This document shows, piece by piece, positions 37,576-51,170 of a stretch of DNA of 64,000 nt; the first letter of the stretch is position 1, and every line of letters starts with the position of its first letter. The notes under the pieces were generated by a model. That model saw only the letters and a list, made by a program, of their open reading frames with translations. It searched no databases and had not been told where the DNA came from. Source of the DNA: Istiophorus platypterus (lineage: Eukaryota > Chordata > Actinopteri > Istiophoriformes > Istiophoridae). A program made the translations under genes and the position numbers. The stretch is from contig CM029134.1 in assembly GCA_016859345.1 (NCBI GenBank), positions 13,830,060 to 13,894,059 of the forward strand, read 5' to 3'.

Positions 37576-37850
37576 GAGAGTTAGATGAGAAGATCAATAC
37601 GACTTTGGTGTCTGAAGCAGGAACCAGCAGCCACTTAGCTTAGTTTAGCTAAAGGCTGGAAACAAGGGGAAACAGCTAGCTTGCCTCTGTTTTAGGGCAA
37701 CAGAATCCACCTACCAGCAACTTTATAGTTAACACATTGACTCTTGTACATTTTATCCATTCAAAACACACCCACAAAGCATAAACATGATACTTTGTGT
37801 CTTGAGCTGAGAGGGTTATGTGTCAGACTACTTATTTTCTAGAAGCACTG
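37576..37850 (+). repeat. Teleost dispersed repeat ('gctggaaacaaggggaaacagctagc' family)
   Basis: The phrases 'gatgagaagatcaatac', 'ttagcttagtttagctaaag', 'ggaaacagctagcttgcctc' and 'aatccacctaccagca', with a final 'gagggttatgtgtcagacta', match in order a repeat common in teleost introns and intergenic DNA. Non-coding. Confidence 0.65.
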
Positions 37851-37969
37851 TCTTTCTGTATTGGTCACTGTTAGTGCAACAAGTCCTCCCAAATTAAACA
37901 ACTAAATACAGCGTTTCATTTGTCCTTTTCCTTTAGAATGACAAATAGAAGTGGGGGGGTTGTTTGGTT

Positions 37970-38120
37970 TTTTTTTGGCAAGTTTTAAGGAAACATCACG
38001 GTTTTAGGGAAACATCACGGTTTGTAATGAAACAACTACTTTGTTAAGGGTAGGGAAACTTTCTCATCATGGTTACCGTAATAAATATTTGGTTAAGGAT
38101 AGGGAACAACTGTGGCCCTC
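37970..38120 (+). repeat. Short degenerate repeat with internal duplication
   Basis: The unit 'ggaaacatcacggtttt' occurs twice in tandem (about 37990-38025). It is followed by variants of 'gttaagg.tagggaa', which occur twice. This resembles another dispersed fish repeat; the family was not identified. Confidence 0.4.
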
Positions 38121-38867
38121 CATAAAAAGAAACCACCGTCTACCTGATCAACAATGATAGCATGTAGTAAAGTTTGAGGTTTAGTTGATATGCAAACTCT
38201 GTGGCTCTATAAAAGCATCATCTGACTTCCTCCTTTACTCCCATCATATTTACCACAGTGATTAGAGGGCTCTTGCTGAAATGACAGATGATGGTGTCCC
38301 TACGGGGACGACAGTCATTGCCTCTCTTCGATTCTTGTATAGATGTAGAGGTGCTAGTAGGCAGACTTTTGACACAGCCAGAGTAGCTGTTTCTCCATTT
38401 CCTGTCTATTTCTTCAGGCCTCACATAGACAGAGTTCCTGAGAGTTGGATGGATGAGCAAAGCAACCAACTTCTGGATAAACTTTGGGTAATATGTGACT
38501 CCTCAAACATGTTCAGTCAAGACAAGATGCAGGAACTAACTCTTGCCTGAGCTTCTGACAGACTCCCTCTCTCATACATCCAAGGCATTTTATGCCTCAT
38601 ACATTCATTTACACACACACTCCATAAAATTAACCCCTAGTCATGGGCTCCAAATGCAACCAAATTGTATTACCCTCCCATTGCTCCCCATTACAGCCAC
38701 ACTTGTGCAACATGCAAGCATCCCATTCCCAAAGTCCCTGCCCATCTCTCCTAATGAACATTATCTCTGCATCCTAAAAGCAGTAGAGAGGAGCAGAGAG
38801 AGGCCAAATGTAATCAGAGCTACTTAAAGCTCACTGTGGGGTCTGCTTGGGCTCTGGAGAGACAGCT

Positions 38868-38869
<2 letters not shown>

Positions 38870-38920
<51 letters not shown>
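38870..38920. repeat. (CA)n microsatellite
   Basis: An uninterrupted CA run of about 25 units. Confidence 0.97.
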
Positions 38921-38922
<2 letters not shown>

Positions 38923-41900
38923 GGATAAAATCTCTGTTCCCATGTTTTGTACACACTGTAACTGATAGCTGTAACATTAGCAATATCACATGCATGCAGT
39001 CACACAAACACACACATCAAAGTGGTTCCACTTGTAAGGACACAGCATTTCAGCTACTTTGCTCGACACCCAAACCGATTCAAAATTCTATTAAAAGCCC
39101 AAAAGACCCAAACATTAAGTAAAATGGGTTCTGACCATTTTGCAAAGCACAGCATAAGATTTTAAACTGATTTTCTACCTTCTGGTGAGCTGTTTCTTTC
39201 CATTCATTTCACTGCAGTAGTATGGAAATAACAGATGCTGAAAAGATGCTGGAAATAAGTCATTCATTTAAGTAAAATCAATAATCATTACAAGCACCAA
39301 CTGTTCTAAAAACTATTGCTGGTTAGTGCATTAAGTGCTTGTGGGAAACTTGGATACTAGAGTTTCGAAAGGCAACTGTTGTACATCCCAGGCCTTTTTT
39401 TTTAATGGAGGACATTTTTACATGTCACAGTATGTCAGCAGAGGTGTAAATAATAAACTTCATGATGGCTGATTTCTATTCTAGCTGCTTTAGTTATGGG
39501 GTCATGGTATTGTGCATAGTGGCTTTTTGCTGGCTTACAGGGACACTTGAACAGAAGAGAGCCATTGTTAATGTTAATAATTAGACCTATGCTTTTCCTG
39601 CTATGACATGTCAAAACAACTGCTGTGAAAATGGCCCTATTATTAATGAGCTGTGTCACAGAAAAATCAAAACCCTGAGGCGAACTAGAAATAAACATGT
39701 GAAAACAATCACAAAAAACATGAATTTCGTCGCTTCTTGCTTTGTGTATTAAGAAACGACTTTGAGAACTTTGAGGAAAACATAAATTTACTTGTTGTAG
39801 ACAAGGCAATCTACAAATCCATCCCATAAGACATTAATGTAGCATCGTACCTAAAGTGTCAGAGACCTCTCATACTGTCAGCGTGGATTCACTCTACTTC
39901 AACCTGACCACAGGAGAAATCTGCCAGAATAAATGAGAACACTTGTGTGTGCAAGGCAGCAAAGTTTCAAATCTCAACAAATGGATCCTTTGTAGATTCT
40001 AGCATAAACTGGAAACAAAAGCCTCATGAAAGGTAAAATAATATAAGATCTTGATGCTTAGGAAAATGAAAAAGATTCTCAATTTGGAGTTAAATCTTGA
40101 TTCTATGGCCAATAATCTTCACAGGATTTCTTTTTTTTTTGTTTTGTCATTTTCCACATTTGATTCTGGTGACATAGAAGTATAAGTAAATGCATACCTT
40201 AGGATCAGTGTGGAAGTCAATGTGCTGAAGTGTTTTGCATTTGCATAATCTTTCATCAGTTCACTTCCTACAGTCATGATAATCTAATGTCTAGCGGATC
40301 AAAGCCACTCAGTCATCATAATCCAGTTAACCATATACTATACACAACTCCATATGTCTATGCAGTGTATACCCTCTGTGCGAACACACAAACACACACT
40401 CTACACCCTGTTTCTCCTCCTCCACACACTCCTTGGGGTTACAGCAACCGCGCAACATCTGCATCTGTTTCCCAACAGCTGCATCATCATATTGTATATC
40501 ATTTGCGTGGATTAAGTTTGTTTAGATTAGCCTCCTCACCAGCCTGCCTGTCATCTGACAGCGTGTATGTTTGCCTCCAGGCTGCACAGGCAGAGACAGT
40601 GTGCCCCGGTGAAGTGGACGATTCCCTGGCTGCATTAATGTTATCATAAATTCACATCACTAGGGGACATTTGTGTCCTGGACTGACAGTATGAGATGGG
40701 GCTTTCTAAATTCCTGACTGGTAGCCTGTCACAGCTGGTCACAGTCCTGCTCTTGTGGGACAGAATCAGTACAATGGGACCTCACGGATCTGTAGTGATG
40801 AATGTATCTCATCATCTATCTCTATCTGTGTCTAATCTTCCTGTTGCTGCTCTCTGGTCCTCACCATCGTCGATCGCCTTCAGTCCTTATTTGTACTATA
40901 AGTCTCACTCCTCGTCCTTTTGTTCCATTCATGTGCTTTCTCCCCTTTTCACCTCCTTTTATCTCCTCTCAGTGCTCCTCTTCCTAATTATTACTCTTTT
41001 TGCTTGAGTCCTCTACATACTCTGTCGCTCTTCTCTCATCTTTCTTAAACCAAACAGGCATATAATCCCCCTACTGAGCTCCCAGTGGACGGGAGAGAAA
41101 TGTTGGAAAAATCGTAGGAATCTTATCAAGACTGAACTCAATTAAATGTTCTGACGGAGCCCATAGCCTCAGAGCATGTCCCCAAACTGCTTCTGAGTGT
41201 TCATGCCACTCTGCCATATCCTGCCTGATTTGGCTCTTTGTTATGTTTAAAAGGAAGGTGGACTTCTGGGAGAGCCCCAGGTTCGCCCCCAAATCTATAG
41301 GAGGAGAGCAAATCCAATGAGTCAGTATGTTCTGAGTTTCAGGACTTTGTTTACAGCATGCACACTGTCCTTATATTAATACAGTTGGACTAAGCATTTC
41401 TATTGGATGCCATAAGAGGCTACATGTCTTTCAATTATGTGGAAAATCCCCCTTAGAGCAAAATTATTCCAACCATATGAATTCAAGTATATACGTTGAT
41501 CACATTTTAAAATGTTCTCCCAGAGCTCAGGGTGTGCAGGATGGTGTGTACATGCATGGCTGCTCTGTCTCTATGGGCAGCTCTCCGCTACACAAAGCCT
41601 CTCATGTCATCTTTACTGCGGGCCAAGAAGATTCAGCGCTGCACATAATCCATAGGCAACAACAATCTGACAGGCTTGGACCCCACACACATGTGTTGCA
41701 GAAGAAATGTGACAGCGCTACACAATCCAGCATGTTCCCATGGCACAGTCACGCTCCCTGCCCAGAGACGAGCAAGGAAGACGAGGAGGAGGAGATTCTG
41801 AGGGGAAAGCAGTTGGGTGATGATGATGAAGGCTGAAGTGAATGAATACATTAATTTAAATCCATAAAAACATAACTGCGATTACAACCGACAAAAGACG

Positions 41901-44702
41901 TTCAAAGTGGTTTTATGATAGATGTAAACACTTTTGAATAGCAAACCTTTTCCATTTGTTTATCGATTTTTAAAATAGATAAATAAATAAAATTTCACAA
42001 CAAACTGAGGATACGCAGTGATGACCATGGATTTTGTTGAAAGTTCCCATTACACATGACTCTGTCTGACTGCCTTTGGACACTAACGTAAAAATCCATT
42101 GTAAGGAGAAAAAAATGCACACACATGCAATATCGAGAGACTAAACTTTGACAGGTTCACTTAAGATAATTGTCAATCACTGATTCAAGAGCTTCAAAGC
42201 AAGATTAGTGGTGCAAATCGAATATAATTAAAACCTCTCACAGACCTTTTTAAAAAGGACTCACTGTAATGTAATTCTCCTATATCCGTCCCGCAGACCA
42301 GGTCTTAACATTGTAACACAAGCTAATAAGCTGAAAAAAAGGTTTGTTATTGTTCATCAGATCAATACGGTTTTCAGTTGATCGGAGGCCTGCTATAGTT
42401 ACAAAACTCTCTGTGCGTGTAGGTTGTTTGTGGTCGTGTGCAGTGTGTGGTGGGAGGCTATCCATGCCCATAGTTGGCTTGAGATGCAGGTGTGGCTTTA
42501 CATTTCAGCTTTCCAGGTGCACTCACATGAACATGAGCACTCATGAATAATAAAGTGTTCCATACTGTGTCTCTTCTCCTGGAATGACTCTTGTCCCTCT
42601 AAGCACTAGACTGTTGGATTCAATAGCAGTGAACCAGAGTCTAGGTGGATCTGTCTCCATTGCCGGAGTGGTTACTCACTCATAGTTAATTGAATTAAAT
42701 TGAAGATGAGTGGATTCAAATGGCTCCAAAACATTTTCATCTTCTATTTTCAATGCTTGGATTGTAAATGAGCAACAGATGGTCAACACTCGAGACGCTT
42801 CAGGAAAAGAAAGATGATCTTAGGATAAGTACTGAGCAGTTCTGACAGTGCTGACCTCCAAAACCAAAGAACATGAAGTGACTGAAGAGTTTAGTGTTTA
42901 GTGTTTTTTCTGCAACAAAAGCTTTCAGTGTTTTATATATTCAAAATGTCATTCCTGACGAACACTTTTGCAGAATAAAGTGACTGAAGCGGATTTAATT
43001 TTTCGCAGAACTCCATTCGACAAAGTAATTACCCTCAACAGTTTGAATTGATGTCACATTTTATCCATTGTTTCAGCAGTGATGCCTCTAAAAATTGATG
43101 GAACAGGAGGTGAATGAAACACAAGTCTAGAAGCACAGAAATGACCTAATTAAAACCTCCGACCTCCTGTTATTCAAGCCATATGTAAGCAGATCGGTAC
43201 GGCTCCTATAGGCTGAACCTAGCTTGCACCGCAGCGTAAAAAACAAGATGCGAAGTAATTATCTGGGGCAGAACATACAGCGTGTTGCAGAACACATGAG
43301 CCCCATGGAATAGGTCAAAGCTGGAGCATGAAAAGGTTGCTGCTGCAGTCCAAAAGCAGCAGGGCAGACTTATGGTGATTCGCTTTCAGGGGTTGTTATG
43401 ATACCAGGAATGGTGATGATCCATAATGAGGCTATTCCTTTATATGATCTCATATTTACTGTACCAGCCAATGCTGTTACCCCTGTTGTGGCTCCTGTCA
43501 TGACAGTGAGGTTTGAATAAAATACCAACAGCACAAACAGCTCAGCGTTTTTGGCCCGATAAAGACCTCGTCACACCAGCGTTTAAAATGTCAAAATTTG
43601 GCTTTAGCCCAATGAAAACTGCTGCGACGGGTGGATTCACCAGCGGTGGTGAAGTAAATCTGCAGCAAGCCTGCGATGAGCAGCAAGAATAGTTGACAGG
43701 GCTGACCTCTGACGCAGCACAGAGCCGGAGCTATCACAGCTTATTAGCCAAGTCGCATCATTATTTTTACCTCCTCAGCCGAAGAATAAACTGCTCCACA
43801 AAAGAGGAGCGGTTTGGAGTCGCTTATGAGACAAGAGAGGATGGTACAAAAGCGTCTTTGGAATAAACTGGGTGAACTTACTGTCCTTAGCGACCAAGCT
43901 ACACACCTGTGGAAGGACAGTTGGCGAGAGATTATTGAGCTGTTGGTTTAGTTTCTTCCTCTTCTTTTTTATTTAAATAAAACTCTAATGAATAAAATTG
44001 AGCACAATCTTGAGAACAAAATACCCAGCGGGTTTAAACGGCACGGTACAGAGAAAATAGAAGGGAAGTTCGAGAGCTGTCGTGACTAACTAGCACTCGC
44101 ATCTTCACGGGTAACTAGAATGTTAGCAGTTATCTCGGAAGTGTCCGAATAAACGGATGCACTTTGGGCTGATAACTTCTATGTGATTGGTCTAAAAATG
44201 GTAATTTATACAACAAATTACTCAACACAATCTAAACTTTCTTTAATTGCTTTGTATCTAAAAATATAGTTAAACCACCACTCTATTCATACACAGAGGA
44301 ACTCCTGACAAACATTGCACAGTTCAGAAAAAAATGAAACAGCAGCAGCGGAGATGGAGCTCTAACCCTCAAAGGAACCGAGGGCACATCGGTGAACAGA
44401 CAGGAAGGAAACAGCGTACTCCCAAAAAATGCTCAACTTGTGTGTGTGTGTGTGTGTGCGTGTGTTTGAATGTTCCATTAAGGTTAAGACTAAGAGGTGT
44501 GCACCCTGTAGGCCTCCAGTGTTATATCACCATGACGCACATTGACCTCAGCACACTTGACTCAGGGTGCTGTGTGGCCGCCAGCCTACACCTCATCCCC
44601 GAAATGGCACAAACCGACGCACACAAGTAGACACATGCATGACACATGTGACACACACACGCGCGCGCACGAACACACACACACAAACAATAACCACTCA
44701 GA

Positions 44703-44709
<7 letters not shown>

Positions 44710-44776
<67 letters not shown>

Positions 44777-44790
44777 CACACACACACACA
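44710..44790. repeat. Long (CA)n microsatellite
   Basis: A CA run of about 80 bases with one AACA break, next to a poly-T/C tract. Confidence 0.95.
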
Positions 44791-46050
44791 AAACAACAAC
44801 AAAAAAAGCAGACTTTTTTTTTTCTTTTTTTTTCCTCCCTTTCCAGATGACGCTGCCAGCACTTGATACTCTGGATAGGACACAGTCTCACGAGCACAAG
44901 TGTATTTTGGAAAAGGGATGTGAGGTGAATTTGGATGGTAAAAGAAAAAGAGAAAAAAAACAAAGAATGTTTCTGTAAAAAAAAATTTAAAAAATCCTAA
45001 CGTGCCAAATTTGCAAGATGCAACTGCACTTACATTTTTTTTTTTTATTTATTTATTTAGAATGTTTATTCCTAAAATCGTTATATTCAGGAAAAATGAC
45101 CAATGATATATTGCAATATCTGGTGAATTATTTGTTGACATTTCCATAAGCCGAGATGTATTTCTCAGTCTTTCGACATGCAGCTCAGCTTAGTATAGCC
45201 TCCTTCTCTTATCCATGCTCTGTGTATGGATATGGTGCACATGCAGTATTTTATCATAGTGTCTTGAGTGTTTCAGGAAGAGACTGCAGCTCTGACTCCC
45301 ATCCTCTGGGCAAAGTGGGTGCTTAAACACACAATTTGTGCTCAGCACTGATCTGCTCGGGACCAATATGACATATTTCTCTATCATCACTAGTATTATC
45401 ATAATTTGGAGTGGGGATCCTGGTAGACCAGTGGGGCCAGGGTGGAGACCAGTTTTAATCTGGTCCTGGAGCAGTTCGATACATGTCGTCGATACATGTC
45501 ATCCCTACTCACCCCACATGTCCCGTCATTCCTAGGGCGAAATGATCAATAAATGCGACAAGAACTTGAGGACAGCAGAATTTAGGTTGACAAAGACAAT
45601 GAAGCAGTGTGGGGCTTTTGTGGTTTTTTTTTGTTTGTTTGTTCGTTTGTTTGTTCTGTTTTGTTTTTCGTTTTTCCAAATATTCAGCTGTCACTGGACC
45701 AGCACTGCTAAATGGTGCATTCTCTGCAGGTAGCGTCTGGAGTTATGTATTAAGGGAGATGCTTTAAAGTTTGCATTTAGTATGTTTTATAATTATTTTC
45801 AAAGCATTTGCCTCGTTGCCAGTTAGCACAGCCTGTTTTAATATATCCTCCTCAAAATGTTTCTATTGTGCTTTGATTTGAGCTAAAGGAACTGAAGGCT
45901 GTCAGATGTCAGTTCATCTTTTGGCACTGCATGGCTTTGTAGTGGTAACAGTCAGGGTTACTTTTTAAAGTACTGAATTTGAGGGTTCATTTTTTAATAT
46001 CAATGGGTATAAGCTTGATTAATTGCCAAATAGTTTTCTGGAATAATTCT

Positions 46051-46054
<4 letters not shown>

Positions 46055-46114
<60 letters not shown>
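46055..46114. repeat. (TA)n microsatellite
   Basis: A perfect run of about 30 TA units. It is self-complementary and could extrude as a cruciform. Confidence 0.97.
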
Positions 46115-46116
<2 letters not shown>

Positions 46117-47834
46117 TTCCTCAGAGGCTGATAGAAAAGCCAAATCGCCTGCAAGAAATTTTTTATTTGCTCATGGTGTTTTAGACTTTATGTGCCGCTC
46201 ATTCATAAGCACAGTTCTTACCAAAGGTATGGAATTATCTGATTATATTGCTTCTTTTTCCTTTTAACTATCATAACACACGTGTATTTTTGTGTGTTTT
46301 CTGCATCACACTATAAAAAATAGCTGTATGTCTTGCTCCCTCTGTTCCACCGAAACAACAAGGACCTCACAGATCTCTGATGACACACAAACTGTAGACA
46401 ACATTACTGTCAGACAATGACTTACACGACTCATATCGGCCCAATTGCCACGTTGACCTGTTTGCCAACCCCTCCCAGAGACAGAAACCAATACTTTTCC
46501 ATTTCCATGACTTTGACTTGGAACTATAATGTAAAAACTCTAATAAATTATATTCCTATGACCTGATCTGACATAGTGGCATGAGCAAAACAAACCCCAG
46601 GACAAAAAATGACCCCCAGACAAATCATTAAGCCAGCTGGCATCAGATGCACCTTTCAGCCTCTTAAATAAAATCAAGTCAGTGAGAAAACTGATGTAAC
46701 AACATAACCACAGAGGCTTTAAAATTATAAACAAAGGGACAGAAAGGAGGACAACAAGATGTACTAGATGTACTAGTACTAGAACATGTAAGTCATATTC
46801 ATCGCAGCCCTAAAAGTATATTTTATGTGTCTGTGAGTGCATCTGTGTTTGTCCATTTGTGTCAAGTGTATGCATGCATGCATGAACTCATACAAGCATG
46901 TGTGCATATACTTACAGAGGAAGGTTTTGCAGAGGGATGTCAGTTTTGTTAGTTTTCATAACCAAAAAGGGGTGAACTTCATTTTTAGAGCTAGAATTCG
47001 GCTCAAGAAACTGGGGCTTAGATCATGGGTTAAAAACATTAAGCTGTGTGTGTGTGTGTGTATTTTTTTTAACTCTTTTGAAGACAAGTTATCACCCCAG
47101 TAAACTGGGATGTGGGACTAATAGAATTTATGAGGTCACTCCTTTAGAAGAATGAATGAATGAATGACATTTTCACTGTGGCAAGGGCTTACAAGACCCC
47201 ATGAATTAATGAGTCATAACCAAAATGCTGTTATTAATTTAAAAAATAGAATATTTCAGGGTTTTAATGGGTAATTTAAAAGAAAAATCACAGTATTATA
47301 TCAGGGAGTTTTACTTTAATTTCAGGGGGATTATGATGTAATAGATTTTATTTCATTTCCGTGTAAGTGGCATGATTTCATAGGGGTATGTTCTGATTTT
47401 TGAACTGTCTCATATTAGTATATTCATAAAAGCCAACTAACAATTCAGACAGCATTTATTTTGACTTCGTGAACTTTGCTCCTCTCTACAAGGCTCACAC
47501 TAGCACCCCAGAGAGGGAATTATCCAGCAGACTGGGAAGACGACCAGAGGGTCCTGCTGTCCATGTTCACTGCATGTGTGTGTACAGGGTGTACACTGCG
47601 TTTACATCACAAACGCATGTGATGCACTGTGGCTTCCAGCTCGCCTCTCCTCACCAACTAAGTGTATCAAATGGAAACCCTTCACCTAATGTTGCTGCTC
47701 CCACTGAGCCCCCCCCCCACACACACACACACAGTATGGCACAACACACACAACCCCAGTTCTGTCTGTCTCTCCGTTTCTGTGTTGTCCATTTCTATTC
47801 CTCATCATTTCTGTCTGTCTTTCTGTCTGTCTTT

Positions 47835-47861
47835 CACTCTCTCTCTCTCTCTCTCTCTCTC
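47835..47861. repeat. (CT)n microsatellite
   Basis: A CT run of about 13 units. Confidence 0.9.
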
Positions 47862-50800
47862 ACATACACACCTCATGTCCCATGAGTAATGGCGATGGCC
47901 TTTGACAGCTCAGAACATGATGACATGGCCAGCAGCCACCCAGCATGCGGAAGGGAAAATCCCTATGAAATAAATATTACACACACACTTCAGTTGGGAA
48001 GCTGCTGACGCATTCACATTTAACCCTCACACTGCTGACGGCAGAGATCGAAAGATATAACAAAGAGGAGAAAGTGAGAAAGGAAGATAAAGTGTGTGCA
48101 TGTGTGCACACGCGTGTCTGAGCATGTGTGTGAATGTAAGTGAAGCAGGCAGAGCTCAGTGCCCACATTTTCTTTTTATATACAAGCAGGATGGAGAAAC
48201 CATGTACCCTGTCAGCTTGGGTCAATCTGCTCAACAGAGACGCGCACACACACAATCTTGCATTTACACATTAAAAGTGCAGGCTGCCAAGAGGAGGGGG
48301 GAGTACGGATGGCAGAGGTGTAAAAGCTCCTCTTCGTTTACGTATCAGAGGGAGAACAGAATGAAAATGGAGAAAGAAAAAAAAAACTCCTCTTATTCAG
48401 GCAGTTTTCTGACTGCGTAAAAAAGGGGTGCGGAGCCGTGATCAATCAATATTTTTTTGTATCATTTTGTAAAACTGTCATAGAACTGTTGATATTTTTG
48501 TGTTTGTTCTTCAGCATAGTTTTTTTTTCCAACCTAAGGTTGACCTTTGAAATGTGATTGAAGCACAGCTGAGTTAGATTTTGGCTTAAAAACTCTGTAA
48601 AGTTCAGTTTGCACAAGTTTGCACACACATACTGCTTCACTTGTGAGGGCATTGTATTGACTTTTATTCAGCCTAATATTCACACTTTCCCTGACCTTAA
48701 CCTCAACCTATTTCCACTAGTCTTCACCACCACCAACAACAACGTTTAAAGGATGCCTCCACTCAAAAATGCGTTTGAACTTTTGTCACTTTATTTGGAT
48801 GTTTGAGCTTCACTGAGCAAGATAATGTACGTAAAGACTTTCACACTAGAAGACTGTTTTCACATCAGTCTGCTGAAGGAGGAGAGTTTCTCTGTGCTCA
48901 CCTTAAACCCTGGCTTTAAGACACAGCAGGACTTTGCAACATCAAAACTTTTTTGGAAATCAGTTGTGGTCTAATGTGCAAGTTAACCAGTTGTGATGTA
49001 GAAACTTGAAATTCTGGATAAGCAGACAGAAGACTGAGACTCTTCATTGCAATACCACACAACTTGCATCAAACAGACACATATTTGTAGACTCACAGAT
49101 TCTGGATATTTTTCCAACAGAAAAGGATTAGATGTACTTTAAAATAACCTTACCTATACCTTTTCTCTGTAGATTCTATTCATGTTGAAAGACAAAATAT
49201 ACCACTCAATCACACTTAAAAATATAGTGTTTGCAGTAGGCTAAGAAATCTGCCTATTCCTCTGCAAACGTTCTTCTTCTTTACTCTCTCTTTGAGCTGC
49301 AACTGACAGACTTGAATAAAGTTCCTCTTCTTACGAGCTACTGTAGGACAAGCTGCTTGAAACATGTCACCAGTCGCAGCACAGCCTGAGGACAGGACGG
49401 CCTGTCGTGCATGAGTGACCGGAGTGCAGCTAACCAACCAAAGAGGAGGTTCAAGCTGGAATTTTTAGCAGTGGAAGCCCTCTGGGGCAGCTCAAGTGTC
49501 ACTGTAAGAGAATGTTATTTGGGTTTGTGAATAAATTGGGGGTCATATGTGAACACGGTGTTGTTAAGATTCCTTATCAAATTAACTGTGTAAATGTATA
49601 TGACAGGGTTGGACTGCAGTAATATCTGGCGATACCTAGTTGTAAAATTGTTAAAAAAAAAAAAAAGTCAATGGTATTTTGAATAAAATTAAAAAAAATA
49701 AATACTAGAACCTTTTTTTTGTACTTTGTCATTGATCCCACTGTGGGTCATCAAGATGAGCTCACCTGTCCCCAAAATTTGGGCAACTTTTAGCCTCATA
49801 AAACCCTGGTGAGGACATGCGAGAAAGCAAGACAAGACAAATACTGTTTGTTCCCTCAGTTAAGTAACTGGGAGGACAGTTTTAGGCAGAAAACCCCCAT
49901 CATTTCCACTTCAGCGTGCTGCAGTGGAAGCGGGTTAAAGGAGTGGGTGGTGATCACAGCAGAGGCAGAGACGGAGATGTGGAGGGTTGAGGAGATGATG
50001 TTCGTAAAGACAGGAGGAGAGGAAGAACAGAATGCTAAGACAGCACAGATCTGAAAGGAAGAAGAAATTGAAAAAAAAAAGAAAACAGGACAATGTGTGA
50101 AGAGGGCAAGAGGAAGAAGAGCGAAGTCACTAAGGGACATTATGGCAGCGGTAGAGGAAAAGGATAGAGGAGCAGAAAAGGCAGGTGATAGAGTGGAAGA
50201 TGGGGAACTAAGAGATGCGTATAAGAAAAGGGGGTTGAATCAGAGAATTAGTAGAAGGTAAGAGGAAGAGATGAAAGTTAAACAGAAAACAGAGTGGAAG
50301 GAAACAGTTGGACTGAGTGAAGGACAGGGAGGAGAACAGTGAGTCATCAGACCGAGGCCAAGAGGCATCTTATTTAATTAAATATGAATTAAAAACTCAC
50401 ATCTCTGTCTCTCCAAATGAGACAATTTTCTGATTTTTTCTGAGCTTTAGATGGCAAGTAGTGGTTAGACTACATTTTATGTAGTTTACAAGCCAAATGC
50501 AAAAAAGGAACTTAAATTTAAATGAATCGGGGGGGGGGGTTGTTGCCTTCCCCATATCTGTTCCTCGATACATCTATATCCCTGAGCTCTGCAGGCAATT
50601 CCTTCGCCCTCATTTCTTGGTTTTTGCTGATATGCTTTGTCAACTGTGAGACCTTATTTCTAAAATTCTGTTTTGGCTTTGTCATTACAGGACATTAAGT
50701 GTAGACTGATGAGGACAAAAAAATGATTTAAACAATTTGTAGCTTAAGACTGGACCATTACAACATATGAAAAAAATTGAAGGTGTCTGTATACTTTCTG

Positions 50801-51096
50801 AATTCACTGCAGATATCAGGTTTAAAGAAGTGCTCAGAAATGATTGAGTTATTTTTGCAGTCTCTTTCACATTGTTTATTTGTACAAGATGCATTTTACG
50901 ACTGATGTATCAGAGCTCATATCACAAATCCACATCTTGTTATAAATAGGGATGTTAGTTGTTTGAGGGTGACAGGAGAAGGATAAAACGGATAAATAAG
51001 ATCATCTAACATGAAAGTAACATTGGTAAAGCAAGGAGAAAATAAAGCATGAAAGGCAGTGACCATGAACCACAACGTCACTGTCTGTGTCTGACT

Positions 51097-51170
51097 GAGG
51101 ACCTTTGTTGCATGTCTTTCCCTCTCTGTCATCGTTCACATAAAGGTATAAAATACCAAAAAAAAAGGGA
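51097..51170 (+). mobile_element. 3' fragment of the tRNA-derived SINE
   Basis: It shares 'cctttgttgcatgtctt', a pyrimidine-rich stretch with 'ctgtc', 'cataaaggta' and an A-rich end with the fuller copy at 21108-21290. The tRNA-like head is missing, as with 5'-truncated insertions. Confidence 0.6.

Noticed and set aside
44522..44963. Several frames of about 100 codons rich in Cys-Val or His-Thr
   Set aside because: They are translations of the CA/GT microsatellite at 44710-44790; the same applies at 27497-27746, 34916-35264, 53602-53975 and 62279-62590.
45410..45480. Gly-Asp-Pro-Gly stretch resembling collagen on the plus strand
   Set aside because: Only a few triplets, with no continuation of the Gly-X-Y pattern and a local palindrome; more likely repeat debris.
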